Assembly: GCA_013373205.1 (NCBI GenBank)
Contig: JABXIG010000020.1
Coordinates: 1-64,000 of the forward strand
Direction of reading: 5' to 3'
DNA: 64,000 nt
Source of the DNA: Methylocystaceae bacterium
GTDB lineage: Bacteria; Pseudomonadota; Alphaproteobacteria; Rhodospirillales; Terasakiellaceae
Part shown: positions 6,773 through 15,556 of the stretch, one piece after another
How the letters are laid out: every line of letters begins with the position of its first letter
Numbering within the stretch: the first letter of the stretch is position 1
Program-made: the position numbers and the translations under genes
The notes under the pieces: generated by a model
The model's database searches: none
The model's input: the letters and a program-made list of their open reading frames with translations, nothing else
Told to the model about the DNA's origin: nothing

Positions 6773-7825
6773 ATGAAAACCAACCATGCAATTACAAAAA
6801 TAAACAAACGCATTGAAATTGTCTCAACAGATACCAGAACGATGAAAGAAACTGGTTTTGGGTCGTTAAAGACCTGTCGAATAATAAGGGACATCCTACA
6901 ACAGCATTACACGGATGTTAGTTTTCGAGAAGCACACAACAAAGGGGACTTGGAAGATATTGTAAAGCGTCGACCTGATCTTGTTGTTCTTTGTGTCAAA
7001 TACATCTGTGATCCAAACAAAATCAACCTTGCTGCTTTTTTTGAAAAGCAAAATATTGCCCATACAGGCTCAGATGAAGTGACACTTGAATATGATTCTA
7101 ATAAAGGCAAAGCCAAAACTTTACTATTGGAACATGGCATTGCCACAGCAAAATTCTTTTTAACACAGCCAAAGGCCGTAAAGAATGAGCTGCAACTCCC
7201 ACTGCCACTCCCATTATTTGTTAAGCCCCTTAATGCTGCCAACGGGAATGGCGTGGATGAAAACTCAATCGTTCATGACTGGCTTAGCTATACTCAGAAA
7301 GTTGAAGAAATTTTCAATCAATATGGTGAGAGTTCTATCGTCGAAGAAATTTTGCCCGGAAGAGAATTCACAGTCGCTGTACTCGAAGACCTTAGCACAA
7401 ATACCCGGTACGCCTACCCTGTAGAGATTATTGCACACAAAAACTCTAAAGGAGATCGTGTGCTAGGTTCGTTCGAAAAATCAAGTAACCAAGAACGTGT
7501 CTTGGCTGTTGAAAGTGCAGTTTCGGACAGTGTATCCGAGCTGGCAAAGAAAGTATTTTCAATTCTTAGAGTAAAAGATTTCGGCCGTATAGATATCAAA
7601 ATGGACGCAAAAGGCATTCCTCATTTTATTGAGGCTAACCTTGTCCCCGGGCTCACGCCTGAAACAAGCTACTTCCCGCGTTCCTGTAACATGGAGAAGG
7701 CGATGCCTTACGATACGTTGGTTTTAAATATTATTGATTTCGCCCTACAACGTAACAGTCAACACACCTGCCGAGAACAGAGAAGAGAAAGCCTTCCATT
7801 TGCCGATTTAAAACCAGCGATTTAG
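6773..7825 (+). CDS. ATP-grasp ligase, D-alanine-D-alanine ligase-like
   Basis: 350 residues with the ATP-grasp fold in the usual order: an N-terminal domain (PDLVVLCVKYICDP), the central ATP-binding Lys segment (LFVKPLNAANGNGVD), IVEEILPGREFTVAV, and the metal-binding end DIKMDAKGIPHFIEANLVPGLTPE, where E and N would hold Mg. These enzymes activate a carboxylate as acyl-phosphate and join it to an amine. The true Ddl is in the dcw cluster (50315), so this is a specialised paralogue with low similarity. It lies 83 bp after the cysteine-repeat gene. The substrate may be an amino acid, peptide or small molecule and cannot be read from the sequence. Confidence 0.85.
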   Translation: MKTNHAITKINKRIEIVSTDTRTMKETGFGSLKTCRIIRDILQQHYTDVSFREAHNKGDLEDIVKRRPDLVVLCVKYICDPNKINLAAFFEKQNIAHTGSDEVTLEYDSNKGKAKTLLLEHGIATAKFFLTQPKAVKNELQLPLPLPLFVKPLNAANGNGVDENSIVHDWLSYTQKVEEIFNQYGESSIVEEILPGREFTVAVLEDLSTNTRYAYPVEIIAHKNSKGDRVLGSFEKSSNQERVLAVESAVSDSVSELAKKVFSILRVKDFGRIDIKMDAKGIPHFIEANLVPGLTPETSYFPRSCNMEKAMPYDTLVLNIIDFALQRNSQHTCREQRRESLPFADLKPAI

Positions 7826-8011
7826 ATTTATGTTGACTTTGTTGAATTATAAGTGCATAAGAAGCGTTCAAAATATCGCACAGTTATGCGTCACTGTTAT
7901 TTTCGGTTCATCTGATATTCCGAGTCTCTCTATACATTGTGATTTATATTGAACGCCTTTCCATACGATGTGGGAGGTGTATTTTGGCATTCCAATTTTA
8001 AGGACAATGTA

Positions 8012-8221
8012 ATGGCTATTGGAAATGTAAAATGGTTTAACCCGACAAAAGGTTTTGGCTTTATTCAACCTGAAAATGGTGGAGATGATGCTTTTGTTCA
8101 TATCTCGGCTGTTGAACAAGCTGGACTTTCTGGATTAGAGGACGGACAAAAAGTCGAATACGAACTGGAAACAGGACGTAACGGCAAGACATCTGCAATT
8201 AATTTGTCAGTTCTTTCTTAA
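8012..8221 (+). CDS. cspA: cold-shock domain protein
   Basis: 69 residues, the standard CSD length. RNP1 (KGFGFIQPE) and RNP2 (DAFVHISAVE) nucleic-acid-binding motifs are intact. It acts as an RNA chaperone melting mRNA structure, typically at low temperature or in stationary phase. The ATG at 8012 sits behind AAGGAC; the track's start at 7949 adds 21 residues that no family member has. The roughly 190-bp upstream region fits the long leader common for csp genes. Which csp paralogue this is cannot be decided, so the symbol is generic. Confidence 0.93.
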   Translation: MAIGNVKWFNPTKGFGFIQPENGGDDAFVHISAVEQAGLSGLEDGQKVEYELETGRNGKTSAINLSVLS

Positions 8222-8232
8222 GTGAATCATTG

Positions 8233-8267
8233 TTGACCGTCTCTTCGTTTGAACAAGAGACGGTCAA
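8233..8267 (+). terminator. terminator hairpin after cspA
   Basis: Perfect 13-bp stem (TTGACCGTCTCTT with its complement) and a 9-nt loop, starting 12 bases after the csp stop. There is no strong T run, so termination strength is uncertain. Confidence 0.6.
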
Positions 8268-8909
8268 ACTCTCACTTGGCAGGTTTCATTATGCAAAAAT
8301 CGATAAATTCTAGATCAGAAGAAAAAGCGGTTTAGAAAAAAATAAGTAATAATATGCCTCAAGGACAAGATTTCCTAGTCAGGTACGTCTGCATCATTTT
8401 GTAACGGTTGAATGTCACGGCACTTCACCAAGTTTCATTATCGAACGAACGACAAATCAGAAAATGATCTCCCATGCGCAGGACCTTATTGTGGGCGCTT
8501 ACGGGACAAAAACAAAAATCAAACAAGTATATTTATTAATACCCTACAAGCCCTTGCTTCGAAGGCTTAAATCAAATTCGACGCGATATCTTACAACGAG
8601 TGTTTGATGCCCCGATTGTAAAGCTAAGAAAATAGGTATTTCATCAGGCACTCAGTCTTTATTTCGTGTCGTTTAGCCATTCCTCAGAATTTTGTAGAAT
8701 GAGGTAGGTTGACGAACAACGAATTTAGGCACAAATCATCCCTTCAGTATTCATTCGAAATCGCGCAATTCCGCTGAAATTTCAGCGTGACCATATTTCG
8801 AAACTGAAAAATCTCACTAAATAACCCGCTTGCGCTACGGGATGTTAAAAAATGCCGGAGTTCATCCCTGTTTAGATGCAGGATGCAATGCACGGCCGAA
8901 AGAACCTTT
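8268..8909. other. 640-bp AT-rich region with no convincing gene
   Basis: Between the cspA terminator and the DEAD-box helicase I see only short ORFs. One plus-strand reading around 8467-8610 gives about 45 residues with no recognisable features, and the minus-strand ORF at 8744-8998 overlaps the helicase start. The stretch may contain a degraded gene or the long leader expected upstream of a cold-regulated RNA helicase. Confidence 0.35.
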
Positions 8910-10145
8910 ATGCAATCTATTAATTTTAAGGCGCTTGGCCTCTCTGAGCCACTGTTGCTTGCGCTAAAAGAACAACAATTTGAAACGCCTACGCCCATTC
9001 AAGAACAATCAATTCCTTCTCTTTTAAATAAATGTGACTTATTAGGCATCGCACAGACCGGAACGGGCAAGACGGCAGCTTTCAGCCTACCCATATTACA
9101 TGAACTCGGCGAAGATTGGGAGCCACCTGCGCCCAAGTTTCCCTTAAGCATCATTCTTGCCCCTACCCGAGAACTCGCCATTCAAATTGGTGAATCCATT
9201 GAAATTTTCGGGCGGCATCTCCCTGTTCGACATACTGTTATTTTTGGTGGTGTGAGCCAAAAACACCAGGTTAAGGCTCTTCATCGCGGTGTTGATATTG
9301 TTGTTGCAACACCTGGGCGTCTTTTGGACCTTATGAATCAAGGGCATATTTCACTAAAACACATTTGGCATTTTGTATTGGACGAAGCCGACCGCATGCT
9401 GGATATGGGCTTCATCCATGATGTTAAAAAAATCATTGCTGTGCTGCCCAAAGAACGCCAAACCCTGTTCTTTTCCGCAACCATGCCCAAATCAGTTTCC
9501 GGACTTGCCAACAGCATACTGAAGGACCCTATCCGTATTGAGATAACACCACAATCTACACCGGTTGAACGCATTGACCAAAGTGTATACTACGTGTCAG
9601 CTGCGGATAAAAATGTATTGTTGACTGGTATCTTAGGCGATAAGTCCATAAAAAAATCCATCGTCTTTACGCGAACAAAACACCGTGCCAACCGTGTAGC
9701 ACAACAGCTTCAAAAGGCGGGTATCACCTCCGCAGCTATTCATGGCAATAAATCGCAAGGGGCACGGCAAAAAGCACTTAAAAGCTTCAGTAGCGGTGAA
9801 GTCCGGGTTTTAGTAGCTACCGACATAGCTGCACGAGGCATTGACATCGACAATGTCAGCCATGTCATTAACTTCGAGCTTCCCAATATCGCCGAAGATT
9901 ACGTCCACCGTATCGGTCGAACAGCAAGAGCTGGTGCATCCGGTGCTGCAATTTCAATGTGTGACCCAGGTGAACAAACTTACCTTCGTGATATTGAAAA
10001 ACTGATGCAGCACCAACTTGATGTTGTAGGTGGTCAACCGTCTCAAGACGAGTCCAAACCGACTAAACGCGATCCACGACAATCCTCGAAGCGCCCAGCA
10101 AAATCGAAACGATACCGAGGTAAACCGAAAGTACGTGCAGCGTAA
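8910..10145 (+). CDS. DEAD-box ATP-dependent RNA helicase, RhlE-like
   Basis: 411 residues from the ATG at 8910, which begins MQSINFKALGLS as in RhlE-type proteins; the track's 8883 start is extended. It carries the Q motif (TPTPIQEQSIP), motif I (AQTGTGKTA), Ia (PTRELA), II (VLDEADRMLDMGF), III (SAT) and VI (HRIGRTARAG), then a Lys/Arg-rich tail that would bind RNA. It unwinds short RNA duplexes using ATP in ribosome assembly and mRNA decay. Together with the upstream csp gene this suggests an RNA-structure response module, although about 690 bp separate the two. Confidence 0.93.
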   Translation: MQSINFKALGLSEPLLLALKEQQFETPTPIQEQSIPSLLNKCDLLGIAQTGTGKTAAFSLPILHELGEDWEPPAPKFPLSIILAPTRELAIQIGESIEIFGRHLPVRHTVIFGGVSQKHQVKALHRGVDIVVATPGRLLDLMNQGHISLKHIWHFVLDEADRMLDMGFIHDVKKIIAVLPKERQTLFFSATMPKSVSGLANSILKDPIRIEITPQSTPVERIDQSVYYVSAADKNVLLTGILGDKSIKKSIVFTRTKHRANRVAQQLQKAGITSAAIHGNKSQGARQKALKSFSSGEVRVLVATDIAARGIDIDNVSHVINFELPNIAEDYVHRIGRTARAGASGAAISMCDPGEQTYLRDIEKLMQHQLDVVGGQPSQDESKPTKRDPRQSSKRPAKSKRYRGKPKVRAA

Positions 10146-10244
10146 TTTGCTTTAAACATGTGAGATCATAAAAAAATAGAGAAAACAATAGAATACAGAT
10201 CAGTCACATTCCGCCCTGAACTGGGCAACGCCAAATGAATTTGC

Positions 10245-10280
10245 TCCATCTTGTTCTGGGGTGGCCCGGAACAAGATGGA
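10245..10280. terminator. long hairpin after the DEAD-box helicase
   Basis: TCCATCTTGTTC pairs with GAACAAGATGGA, and the stem extends inward (TGGG with CCCG) to a 4-nt loop, giving about 17 bp. It is 100 bases past the helicase stop, with no T run on either side. It could be a terminator, an mRNA-stabilising hairpin or a small palindromic repeat element. Confidence 0.45.
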
Positions 10281-10421
10281 CAGAACGGTAGTTACATGCC
10301 GCCACGCCTAATTCACTGACTCCTCGCTGGTATCAATTATGGGAGAGGAGCAACTATTTTGTTTTTGTGAACAGGCCTGAAACAAGTGATTAACCACCTG
10401 AATACAAAGTCCCTAATGGCA

Positions 10422-11534
10422 TCACTCGTCAGACAATTCATTCGTGATGTTTTGAAGAATTTCAGGCATGAAAATTTTCAAATAGGCCGTATTTGATAAA
10501 TGTGAAGCGCGATCATCTTCTCTAAAGATTTCATTTATATTGAAAGAGCTATAGCGCTGCTGAAAGTTTTCTGAGAAATCAATCAGGGTGATTTTGTCGC
10601 TATATTCATGGCTCTGAACAACGCTTTCATACAAAGCCTTCGTATAATTCTTGTAATTTTCGTCTTTAAAAACGTCCAGATGTCCCCGGTGAGGATGAGA
10701 AATCAAAAAGAGATGCTTGACCTCATTTCCAGCAAAGACTTCATCGATATACCCCTGAATAGTTTCCTGAAAAGCACGGGTTTCTTCTTCGCTGATATCT
10801 TTTGCAATTGGACGGATGATTTCATTCCAGCCACAGCGTTTCTTTTGCTTATGTTCACGAATATCCAGTCGCAATGCCAACATGTGATAAAGACGGGTTA
10901 ACCCCAAAGCATCCTGTCGCATAATTTTTTGGTTTTCCAGATAGCGTTGGGTGCTGAAAATTTCCTTGGAATAAATATTTTCTGGTTTTACTGCAATAAG
11001 ATGACCATTTGCCTCTTTTTCGAGCTTAGAAGCATAGCGGCAAAGTTCATCCCCAACATCGGTTTGATCTATGATGGCCGCGACATATGTTGGTTTGAAA
11101 TTAAAGTCCTGTCGCAAGACCTGAAGCTGTACAGTCATGGGTGACGGGGCAAAAGAAGGAATACCTGCATTAATAACATTCAGGTTATTGTCAGCCCCAA
11201 ACTGTTTCAACAAAAGATCAACGCCTTCTGCATGGTTGATCTGATCCGCCCATGAATCACCTTGAAACAGCAGAGTTTCAGGGAGTTCTTTGTCGTAAAT
11301 GGTTTTAAATAGAAGGTCAGTTTTATGGTCGTTATAATTACTGTCATGGCCTTCAAAGTATTTTAGATGATGAAGCTTGTTGTGATAGGTTTCATAAAAT
11401 TCGACCACATCATTATTTAGCTGCAGGTACTTGTTTAATGTCTTGTTCTGAAAATAAAACTGAAGACCAAGCTCAATCAAAACTAACGAAACTAAGAGAC
11501 TTATCCCAATTAAAACTAAGTTTTTGCTTTTCAC
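10422..11534 (-). CDS. membrane-anchored SGNH/GDSL hydrolase-like protein
   Basis: 370 residues. An N-terminal membrane anchor (about residues 7-30) precedes a soluble domain with LLFQGDSWADQ, the GDS nucleophile block of SGNH hydrolases, an NAGIPSF block where the family has its Gly/Asn oxyanion residues, and near the C-terminus DDRASHLSNTAY, which supplies a D-x-x-x-H-like acid/base pair. Such enzymes are esterases or sugar O-acetyl-modifying enzymes acting outside the cytoplasm. The substrate is unknown; an exopolysaccharide- or lipid-related ester is plausible. It is a single gene, divergent from cytochrome c', with AT-rich composition. Confidence 0.65.
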   Translation of the reverse strand: MKSKNLVLIGISLLVSLVLIELGLQFYFQNKTLNKYLQLNNDVVEFYETYHNKLHHLKYFEGHDSNYNDHKTDLLFKTIYDKELPETLLFQGDSWADQINHAEGVDLLLKQFGADNNLNVINAGIPSFAPSPMTVQLQVLRQDFNFKPTYVAAIIDQTDVGDELCRYASKLEKEANGHLIAVKPENIYSKEIFSTQRYLENQKIMRQDALGLTRLYHMLALRLDIREHKQKKRCGWNEIIRPIAKDISEEETRAFQETIQGYIDEVFAGNEVKHLFLISHPHRGHLDVFKDENYKNYTKALYESVVQSHEYSDKITLIDFSENFQQRYSSFNINEIFREDDRASHLSNTAYLKIFMPEILQNITNELSDE

Positions 11535-11644
11535 GCTCTTTCCCCGATGCCTGATTTTTCATGATTAGATTTTTACAGGAAGAAATTAAAAGCCGCAACT
11601 GGTTGTCTGCGCCCTATAAATCCCGTGCATACCATATAAATTTT

Positions 11645-11672
11645 CTGTCACACTTCTGTTACAATCTGTCAC
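11645..11672 (+). promoter_or_regulatory. Pho-box-like direct repeats
   Basis: Three repeats CTGTCAC, CTGTTAC, CTGTCAC start at 11645, 11656 and 11666, spaced 11 and 10 bp. PhoB binds CTGTCAT-type heptamers at 11-bp spacing, so this resembles a Pho box. It lies 88-115 bp before cytochrome c' and 111-138 bp before the divergent SGNH gene; which one it serves is open. Confidence 0.45.
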
Positions 11673-11759
11673 AAAAATTGGGTTGTTTCGCAGGTGCAAA
11701 AATGGAATTATCCCTATATCATAAAGTTCTGAACTACGATTGATGACATGAGGATCAAC

Positions 11760-12209
11760 ATGAAAAAATTACTTTTGGCTGCCTGCGTTACCGTTGCAAC
11801 GGGTATGGGCATTTCTTATAGCTATGAAGCCGTAGCTGCTGAAAACAATCCGGCGATTGTCCATCGTCAAAGCACCTATCAAGTTGTCGCCGGTCATATG
11901 GGGTCTCTAAAATCTATTTTGTTCCTGGGTGGATCTGGTGATGCGGCCTATCATGCTGGCGCGATCAAATCCGCTTTTGAACATATGGGCAATGCGTACC
12001 CAGCCGGTTCTGATAAAGGCGAAACCAAAGCCAAAGCCGAAATCTGGGAAGATATGGACGGTTTTAAGCAAAAAGGCAAAGAAGCATATGGCGCAACTCT
12101 GAAACTGGTTGAAGCCACAGCTGGCGACGATAAAGGCGCACAAATTGAAGCCTTTAAAGCCCTTGGCGGTGCCTGTAAGGCCTGTCACAAAAACTACCGT
12201 GCGAAATAA
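11760..12209 (+). CDS. cytochrome c' (c556-type)
   Basis: 149 residues from the ATG at 11760, behind ATGAGG (the track start is 4 codons upstream). A Sec signal peptide (about 1-26, ending AVAA) exports it to the periplasm. The four-helix body ends with the haem-attachment motif CKACHK near residues 139-144, the C-terminal position typical of cytochrome c'. These five-coordinate haem proteins bind nitric oxide and protect against it, or act as electron carriers. The cytochrome b561 gene follows, and NnrS is nearby, supporting an NO- or redox-stress role. Confidence 0.9.
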   Translation: MKKLLLAACVTVATGMGISYSYEAVAAENNPAIVHRQSTYQVVAGHMGSLKSILFLGGSGDAAYHAGAIKSAFEHMGNAYPAGSDKGETKAKAEIWEDMDGFKQKGKEAYGATLKLVEATAGDDKGAQIEAFKALGGACKACHKNYRAK

Positions 12210-12220
12210 ATAACGCTATC

Positions 12221-12258
12221 AATGCGGACAGGGCATATGCTCTGTCCGCATTTTTGTT
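12221..12258 (+). terminator. Rho-independent terminator after cytochrome c'
   Basis: AATGCGGACAG pairs with CTGTCCGCATT around GGCATATGCT, followed by a T-rich run. It would end or attenuate transcription before the cytochrome b561 gene. Confidence 0.75.
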
Positions 12259-12288
12259 TTCCTGTAAATAACAGAGGTCTTTATAGCC

Positions 12289-12966
12289 ATGACCCAAAAA
12301 CATATCCCTGCATGGGACATCCCCACACGTCTGTTTCACTGGCTTTTGGTTGCCTTGATCGCATCGGCCTATCTGACATATGAATTTGGCGATGTCACCA
12401 TGACCTATCATATGTGGAACGGTTATGCCATTTTGACCTTGTGCCTCTATCGCCTTCTGTGGGGGCTGATCGGGTCCAACACAGCACGTTTTAGCCAATT
12501 TATCAAAGGCCCCGGTGCGATCATTGGTTATCTTAAATCGGCGCGCACAGCCACACCACAAAAATTCCTTGGTCACAATCCAGCAGGTGCCTTGATGGTC
12601 CTGGTGTTACTGGCCTTAATTATCGGCCAAGGCAGCATGGGGTTATTTACCACCGATGAAATTTTAGTAGAAGGCCCACTTGTCTTTTTGGCCTCAAGTG
12701 ACTGGGTCGACCTTGCCGGTAGCCTGCACCGCATCGGCTTTTGGGTCATCATGGGCTTTGTTGCCTTACACGTAGTTGCCGCTTTCTTTTATCTGTTTGT
12801 CAAAAAAGAAAATCTGATTCGTCCTATGGTCACAGGGAACAAAGAAGCTGAAAGTGTCCCCGCTGGTGAAACTTTACAACCACGCTCGCCCCTTCTTGCC
12901 CTGATCTGTCTTGCCATTTCAGCGGGTGTGGTCTGGTTTGCGGTAAATATTGGCGCTTATCTCTGA
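12289..12966 (+). CDS. cytochrome b561-family membrane protein
   Basis: 225 residues with five hydrophobic segments and haem-ligand candidate His residues in TRLFHWLL (about 17), TYHMWNG (about 39), SLHRIGFW and ALHVVAAF. This is the cytochrome b561/Ni-hydrogenase b-subunit fold (PF01292), which passes electrons from the quinone pool or a carrier to a periplasmic partner. The genomic pairing with cytochrome c' suggests that c' is that partner. Its stop overlaps the convergent MFS gene by 10 bp. Confidence 0.88.
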   Translation: MTQKHIPAWDIPTRLFHWLLVALIASAYLTYEFGDVTMTYHMWNGYAILTLCLYRLLWGLIGSNTARFSQFIKGPGAIIGYLKSARTATPQKFLGHNPAGALMVLVLLALIIGQGSMGLFTTDEILVEGPLVFLASSDWVDLAGSLHRIGFWVIMGFVALHVVAAFFYLFVKKENLIRPMVTGNKEAESVPAGETLQPRSPLLALICLAISAGVVWFAVNIGAYL

Positions 12967-14174
12967 CGCCCCAGAATAAACCAGATGAAGGCGATAACCT
13001 GTAAGCCTAAGAACAGGCCGAATGCGGCCTGATAGGCTTCAGGAGCATAGCCGCCATCAGATGTCACCTCCCACAGGTTAATCACCTGACCGCTGGTCGA
13101 TTGCAGGATAAAGATCGAGATAAAGACCATCAAATTGATCGCCGTATTCACCCGACCAGCCAGATGAGTGGCAAAATGCTGTGACAAAACGGCATATTGC
13201 AAAATTCCGGTGGTACCAAAGAAGCCAAAGGCAATCCAGATCACGGGCCAATCTGCGGCCCATTCAAAAATGATCCCGGCCTGCACAAACATAAAGATAA
13301 ACAAACCAAGACCCGCAATGTTAATTGTCTTAAACCCATGACGCCCCAGCCGTTCACTTAACGCACCCAGCCCAAGAAATCCGGCAACCATGGCAGCGGC
13401 AATCCAGAAAAGTTGTCCGGCGACCGCACTTCGTTCCAACCCGGCAATATCATGATGCCACGGGCCTGCCCACAGACTTTGGATCGAGATAAAAGACGCC
13501 TGACTCATCATCGTAATGGGGGCCACGCGCCAGAAAAAACGGCTGGTAAAGACTTCACGCACCCCGGCCATTTGTTCTTTAATCGTGGTTTTATGGTCCG
13601 GTCGTTTGCTGGATGGAACCAGCAAATAAACCAGTACCGCGCTGATAATAGTCAACCCGGCCAAGCCCCAAAAGCCACCGCGCCAACCAACTTCTGCCAC
13701 GACCAACTGGGTCGGTGCTGTCCCGGTCAAAGCCCCTAGCCCACCAGCCGCCATGATAAAGCCATTGACCAGCGGCAGTTTTCCCGGCTCGTAAAACACA
13801 GTGAAGGCTTTGAATGACGCCATCAAACAGGCCGAGACCCCAAACCCGATCAAGGCACGCCCTGCAATCAGGCTGGTACTATCTTCGGCCATGGCGAAAA
13901 AGACTGCCCCAAGGGCAGCAAAGATCAACAGGCTGGATTCCACAAGACGAGGTCCATATTTATCCAGTAAAACCCCTAACGGAATTTGAAAAGCGGCAAA
14001 GGTTAAAAAATAAGACGCCGTCAACAACCCTAAAATATCCGGACCCAACCCCAGATCATTGACCAGATCCGGTGCGATCACCGCATTGACCACACGATAC
14101 AGGTAGGACAGGAAATAACCGAATGCAAAAGGGACAAAAACCCTAAAGACCATCGCCATCGGACTGTGCGTCAT
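12957..14174 (-). CDS. MFS transporter
   Basis: 405 residues, about twelve hydrophobic segments. The family loop signature between segments 2 and 3 is present as GVLLDKYGPRLVES, and the central cytoplasmic loop is Lys-rich (SSKRPDHKTTIKEQ). It has no extra domains. Major-facilitator proteins move small solutes across the inner membrane by proton coupling or exchange; the substrate is not evident. It lies 74 bp downstream of NnrS on the same strand, so nnrS-MFS may be one transcript and share the FNR-type control. Confidence 0.85.
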   Translation of the reverse strand: MTHSPMAMVFRVFVPFAFGYFLSYLYRVVNAVIAPDLVNDLGLGPDILGLLTASYFLTFAAFQIPLGVLLDKYGPRLVESSLLIFAALGAVFFAMAEDSTSLIAGRALIGFGVSACLMASFKAFTVFYEPGKLPLVNGFIMAAGGLGALTGTAPTQLVVAEVGWRGGFWGLAGLTIISAVLVYLLVPSSKRPDHKTTIKEQMAGVREVFTSRFFWRVAPITMMSQASFISIQSLWAGPWHHDIAGLERSAVAGQLFWIAAAMVAGFLGLGALSERLGRHGFKTINIAGLGLFIFMFVQAGIIFEWAADWPVIWIAFGFFGTTGILQYAVLSQHFATHLAGRVNTAINLMVFISIFILQSTSGQVINLWEVTSDGGYAPEAYQAAFGLFLGLQVIAFIWFILGRQR

Positions 14175-14248
14175 CTCAATACTCCGTTAAAATCAGGGCA
14201 GTGAATATGACGGGTTGTCCAAATTGTTTCAATCGCAATAATTACGTA

Positions 14249-15418
14249 CTAGCCAGTAAGACCATCAATGCGCGGTTTCAAAAGGATCGGCAAATAGACA
14301 ATCGCAAATAGACCATATCCCAAGACCCATAACGCACCCGATAACACAATCATTTCAGAAGTATCAGCAAGAACACGCAAAATCGCAGAAGCAATAACCA
14401 GCACATAGGACAAAACGGTTAGCCCCGAGGCTTTTAGTTCCCGCCCGGAATGTCCCAATGCCGCGCGTGAAGCAACCGCCAGAACCAGCAGGCCAATCCC
14501 CCCTGTCGTCAACGCATGAATGCCAGCCATTGAGTCAACAGTACCGGTTAATTCTGATAGCGCTTTCAGACCAAAGCCAATGGGCAACCAGATATAAGCC
14601 ACATGTAAAATCCACACAATCGGATCAAAATAGCTGCTTAATGATTTCCAGCCAATCATCCGGATAAATAAAATCAAGGAACAAAACCCGGATAAACCGC
14701 CAGTCAGACTTTCTTCAAAACCAAAGAGCTGGGTTGCGGCAAGGGTGGGCATTACCATCAGTAATGATATGTCTGTCCAAGCAGGTGTGGCACAGATTGC
14801 GTCTTGATCACCGCGTTGACGCAGGGCATTTTGTGTAAATGCAGGGACAACACGCCCCCCGATCAAAGCGGCAAGTGTGGCGATCATATAAATCCCCGCA
14901 TGCAAGGCATTATTAGGCTCATAAAAATGATAGCCCAGATTTGTTGCGACCAATCCCAGAAAGATGGCCAAGATGACATAATTTCGCACGTTACGCGCCG
15001 TAATAATCATACGCGCAACAATAATGGTAAGAACGGGCAGGAACAACACATCCAGATAAGCCAGCGTTTCAAACCGCTTGTCCAGTTCTGCCATGAACAT
15101 ACCGATCCGGCCCACAATCCAAAGCAAAACAAACAAGGCCAATTTCAAACCGACGGGACTGTCCACATTGGTCCATTTGGGCACCGCTGCCATCATGAAC
15201 CCGGCAATTGCCGCACCTGCAAATCCATAGAGCATCTCATGGGCGTGCCACTGACTGCCAAGCTCTATCTCGCCTTCAAATGCCAAGAGCCACAGGGGCA
15301 GCAACACAACTGCCGATAAAGCCGTCAGCAAAAAAAACGGTCGATGGCCTGCTGAAAGAATAGTAGGCCCTTGATATTTCTGAACAGGCTCGTGGATAGG
15401 GGAGGATGTCTGCGACAT
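14249..15418 (-). CDS. nnrS: NnrS family haem/copper membrane protein
   Basis: About 389 residues from the ATG at 15418; the track uses a GTG at 15430 and neither has a clear ribosome site. Around twelve hydrophobic segments. The hallmark N-terminal AGHRPFFLL and QWHAHEMLYGF, and later HALTTGGIG and GHSGRELKA His motifs of NnrS are present; these His residues are thought to bind haem and copper. NnrS is linked to denitrification and to tolerance of nitric oxide, where it limits iron-NO complex formation. An FNR-type box lies 72-85 bp upstream. Confidence 0.92.
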   Translation of the reverse strand: MSQTSSPIHEPVQKYQGPTILSAGHRPFFLLTALSAVVLLPLWLLAFEGEIELGSQWHAHEMLYGFAGAAIAGFMMAAVPKWTNVDSPVGLKLALFVLLWIVGRIGMFMAELDKRFETLAYLDVLFLPVLTIIVARMIITARNVRNYVILAIFLGLVATNLGYHFYEPNNALHAGIYMIATLAALIGGRVVPAFTQNALRQRGDQDAICATPAWTDISLLMVMPTLAATQLFGFEESLTGGLSGFCSLILFIRMIGWKSLSSYFDPIVWILHVAYIWLPIGFGLKALSELTGTVDSMAGIHALTTGGIGLLVLAVASRAALGHSGRELKASGLTVLSYVLVIASAILRVLADTSEMIVLSGALWVLGYGLFAIVYLPILLKPRIDGLTG

Positions 15419-15489
15419 AGATTGGTTCACTTTAACGACAATTTTGGGGGATATAATACCGAATTTAAATGTGCCTTAAAATGAGTTCA

Positions 15490-15503
15490 TTGACTTCTAT
15501 CAA
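15490..15503. promoter_or_regulatory. FNR/NNR-type box upstream of nnrS
   Basis: TTGACTTCTATCAA matches the CRP/FNR-family half-site arrangement TTGAY-N4-RTCAA. Its distance from the nnrS start fits an activator at about -41 with a short leader. It could also affect the MBL-fold gene on the other strand. Confidence 0.6.
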
Positions 15504-15556
15504 TGCTCTTTCCATACTGCGCGCAATTGACAATACATCTAACACATGAGAGATCC

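Noticed and set aside
8744-8998. Minus-strand ORF of 84 residues upstream of the RNA helicase
   Set aside because: Overlaps the helicase start and has no ribosome site or recognisable domain.
11741-11760. TTGAT...ATCAA near the cytochrome c' start, read as an FNR box
   Set aside because: The half-sites are separated by 9 bases, not 4, and they overlap the ribosome-binding site; no evidence for a functional box.
14804-15319. Plus-strand ORF of 171 residues opposite nnrS
   Set aside because: Gln/His-rich composition typical of an antisense reading of a membrane-protein gene; nnrS on the other strand is certain.
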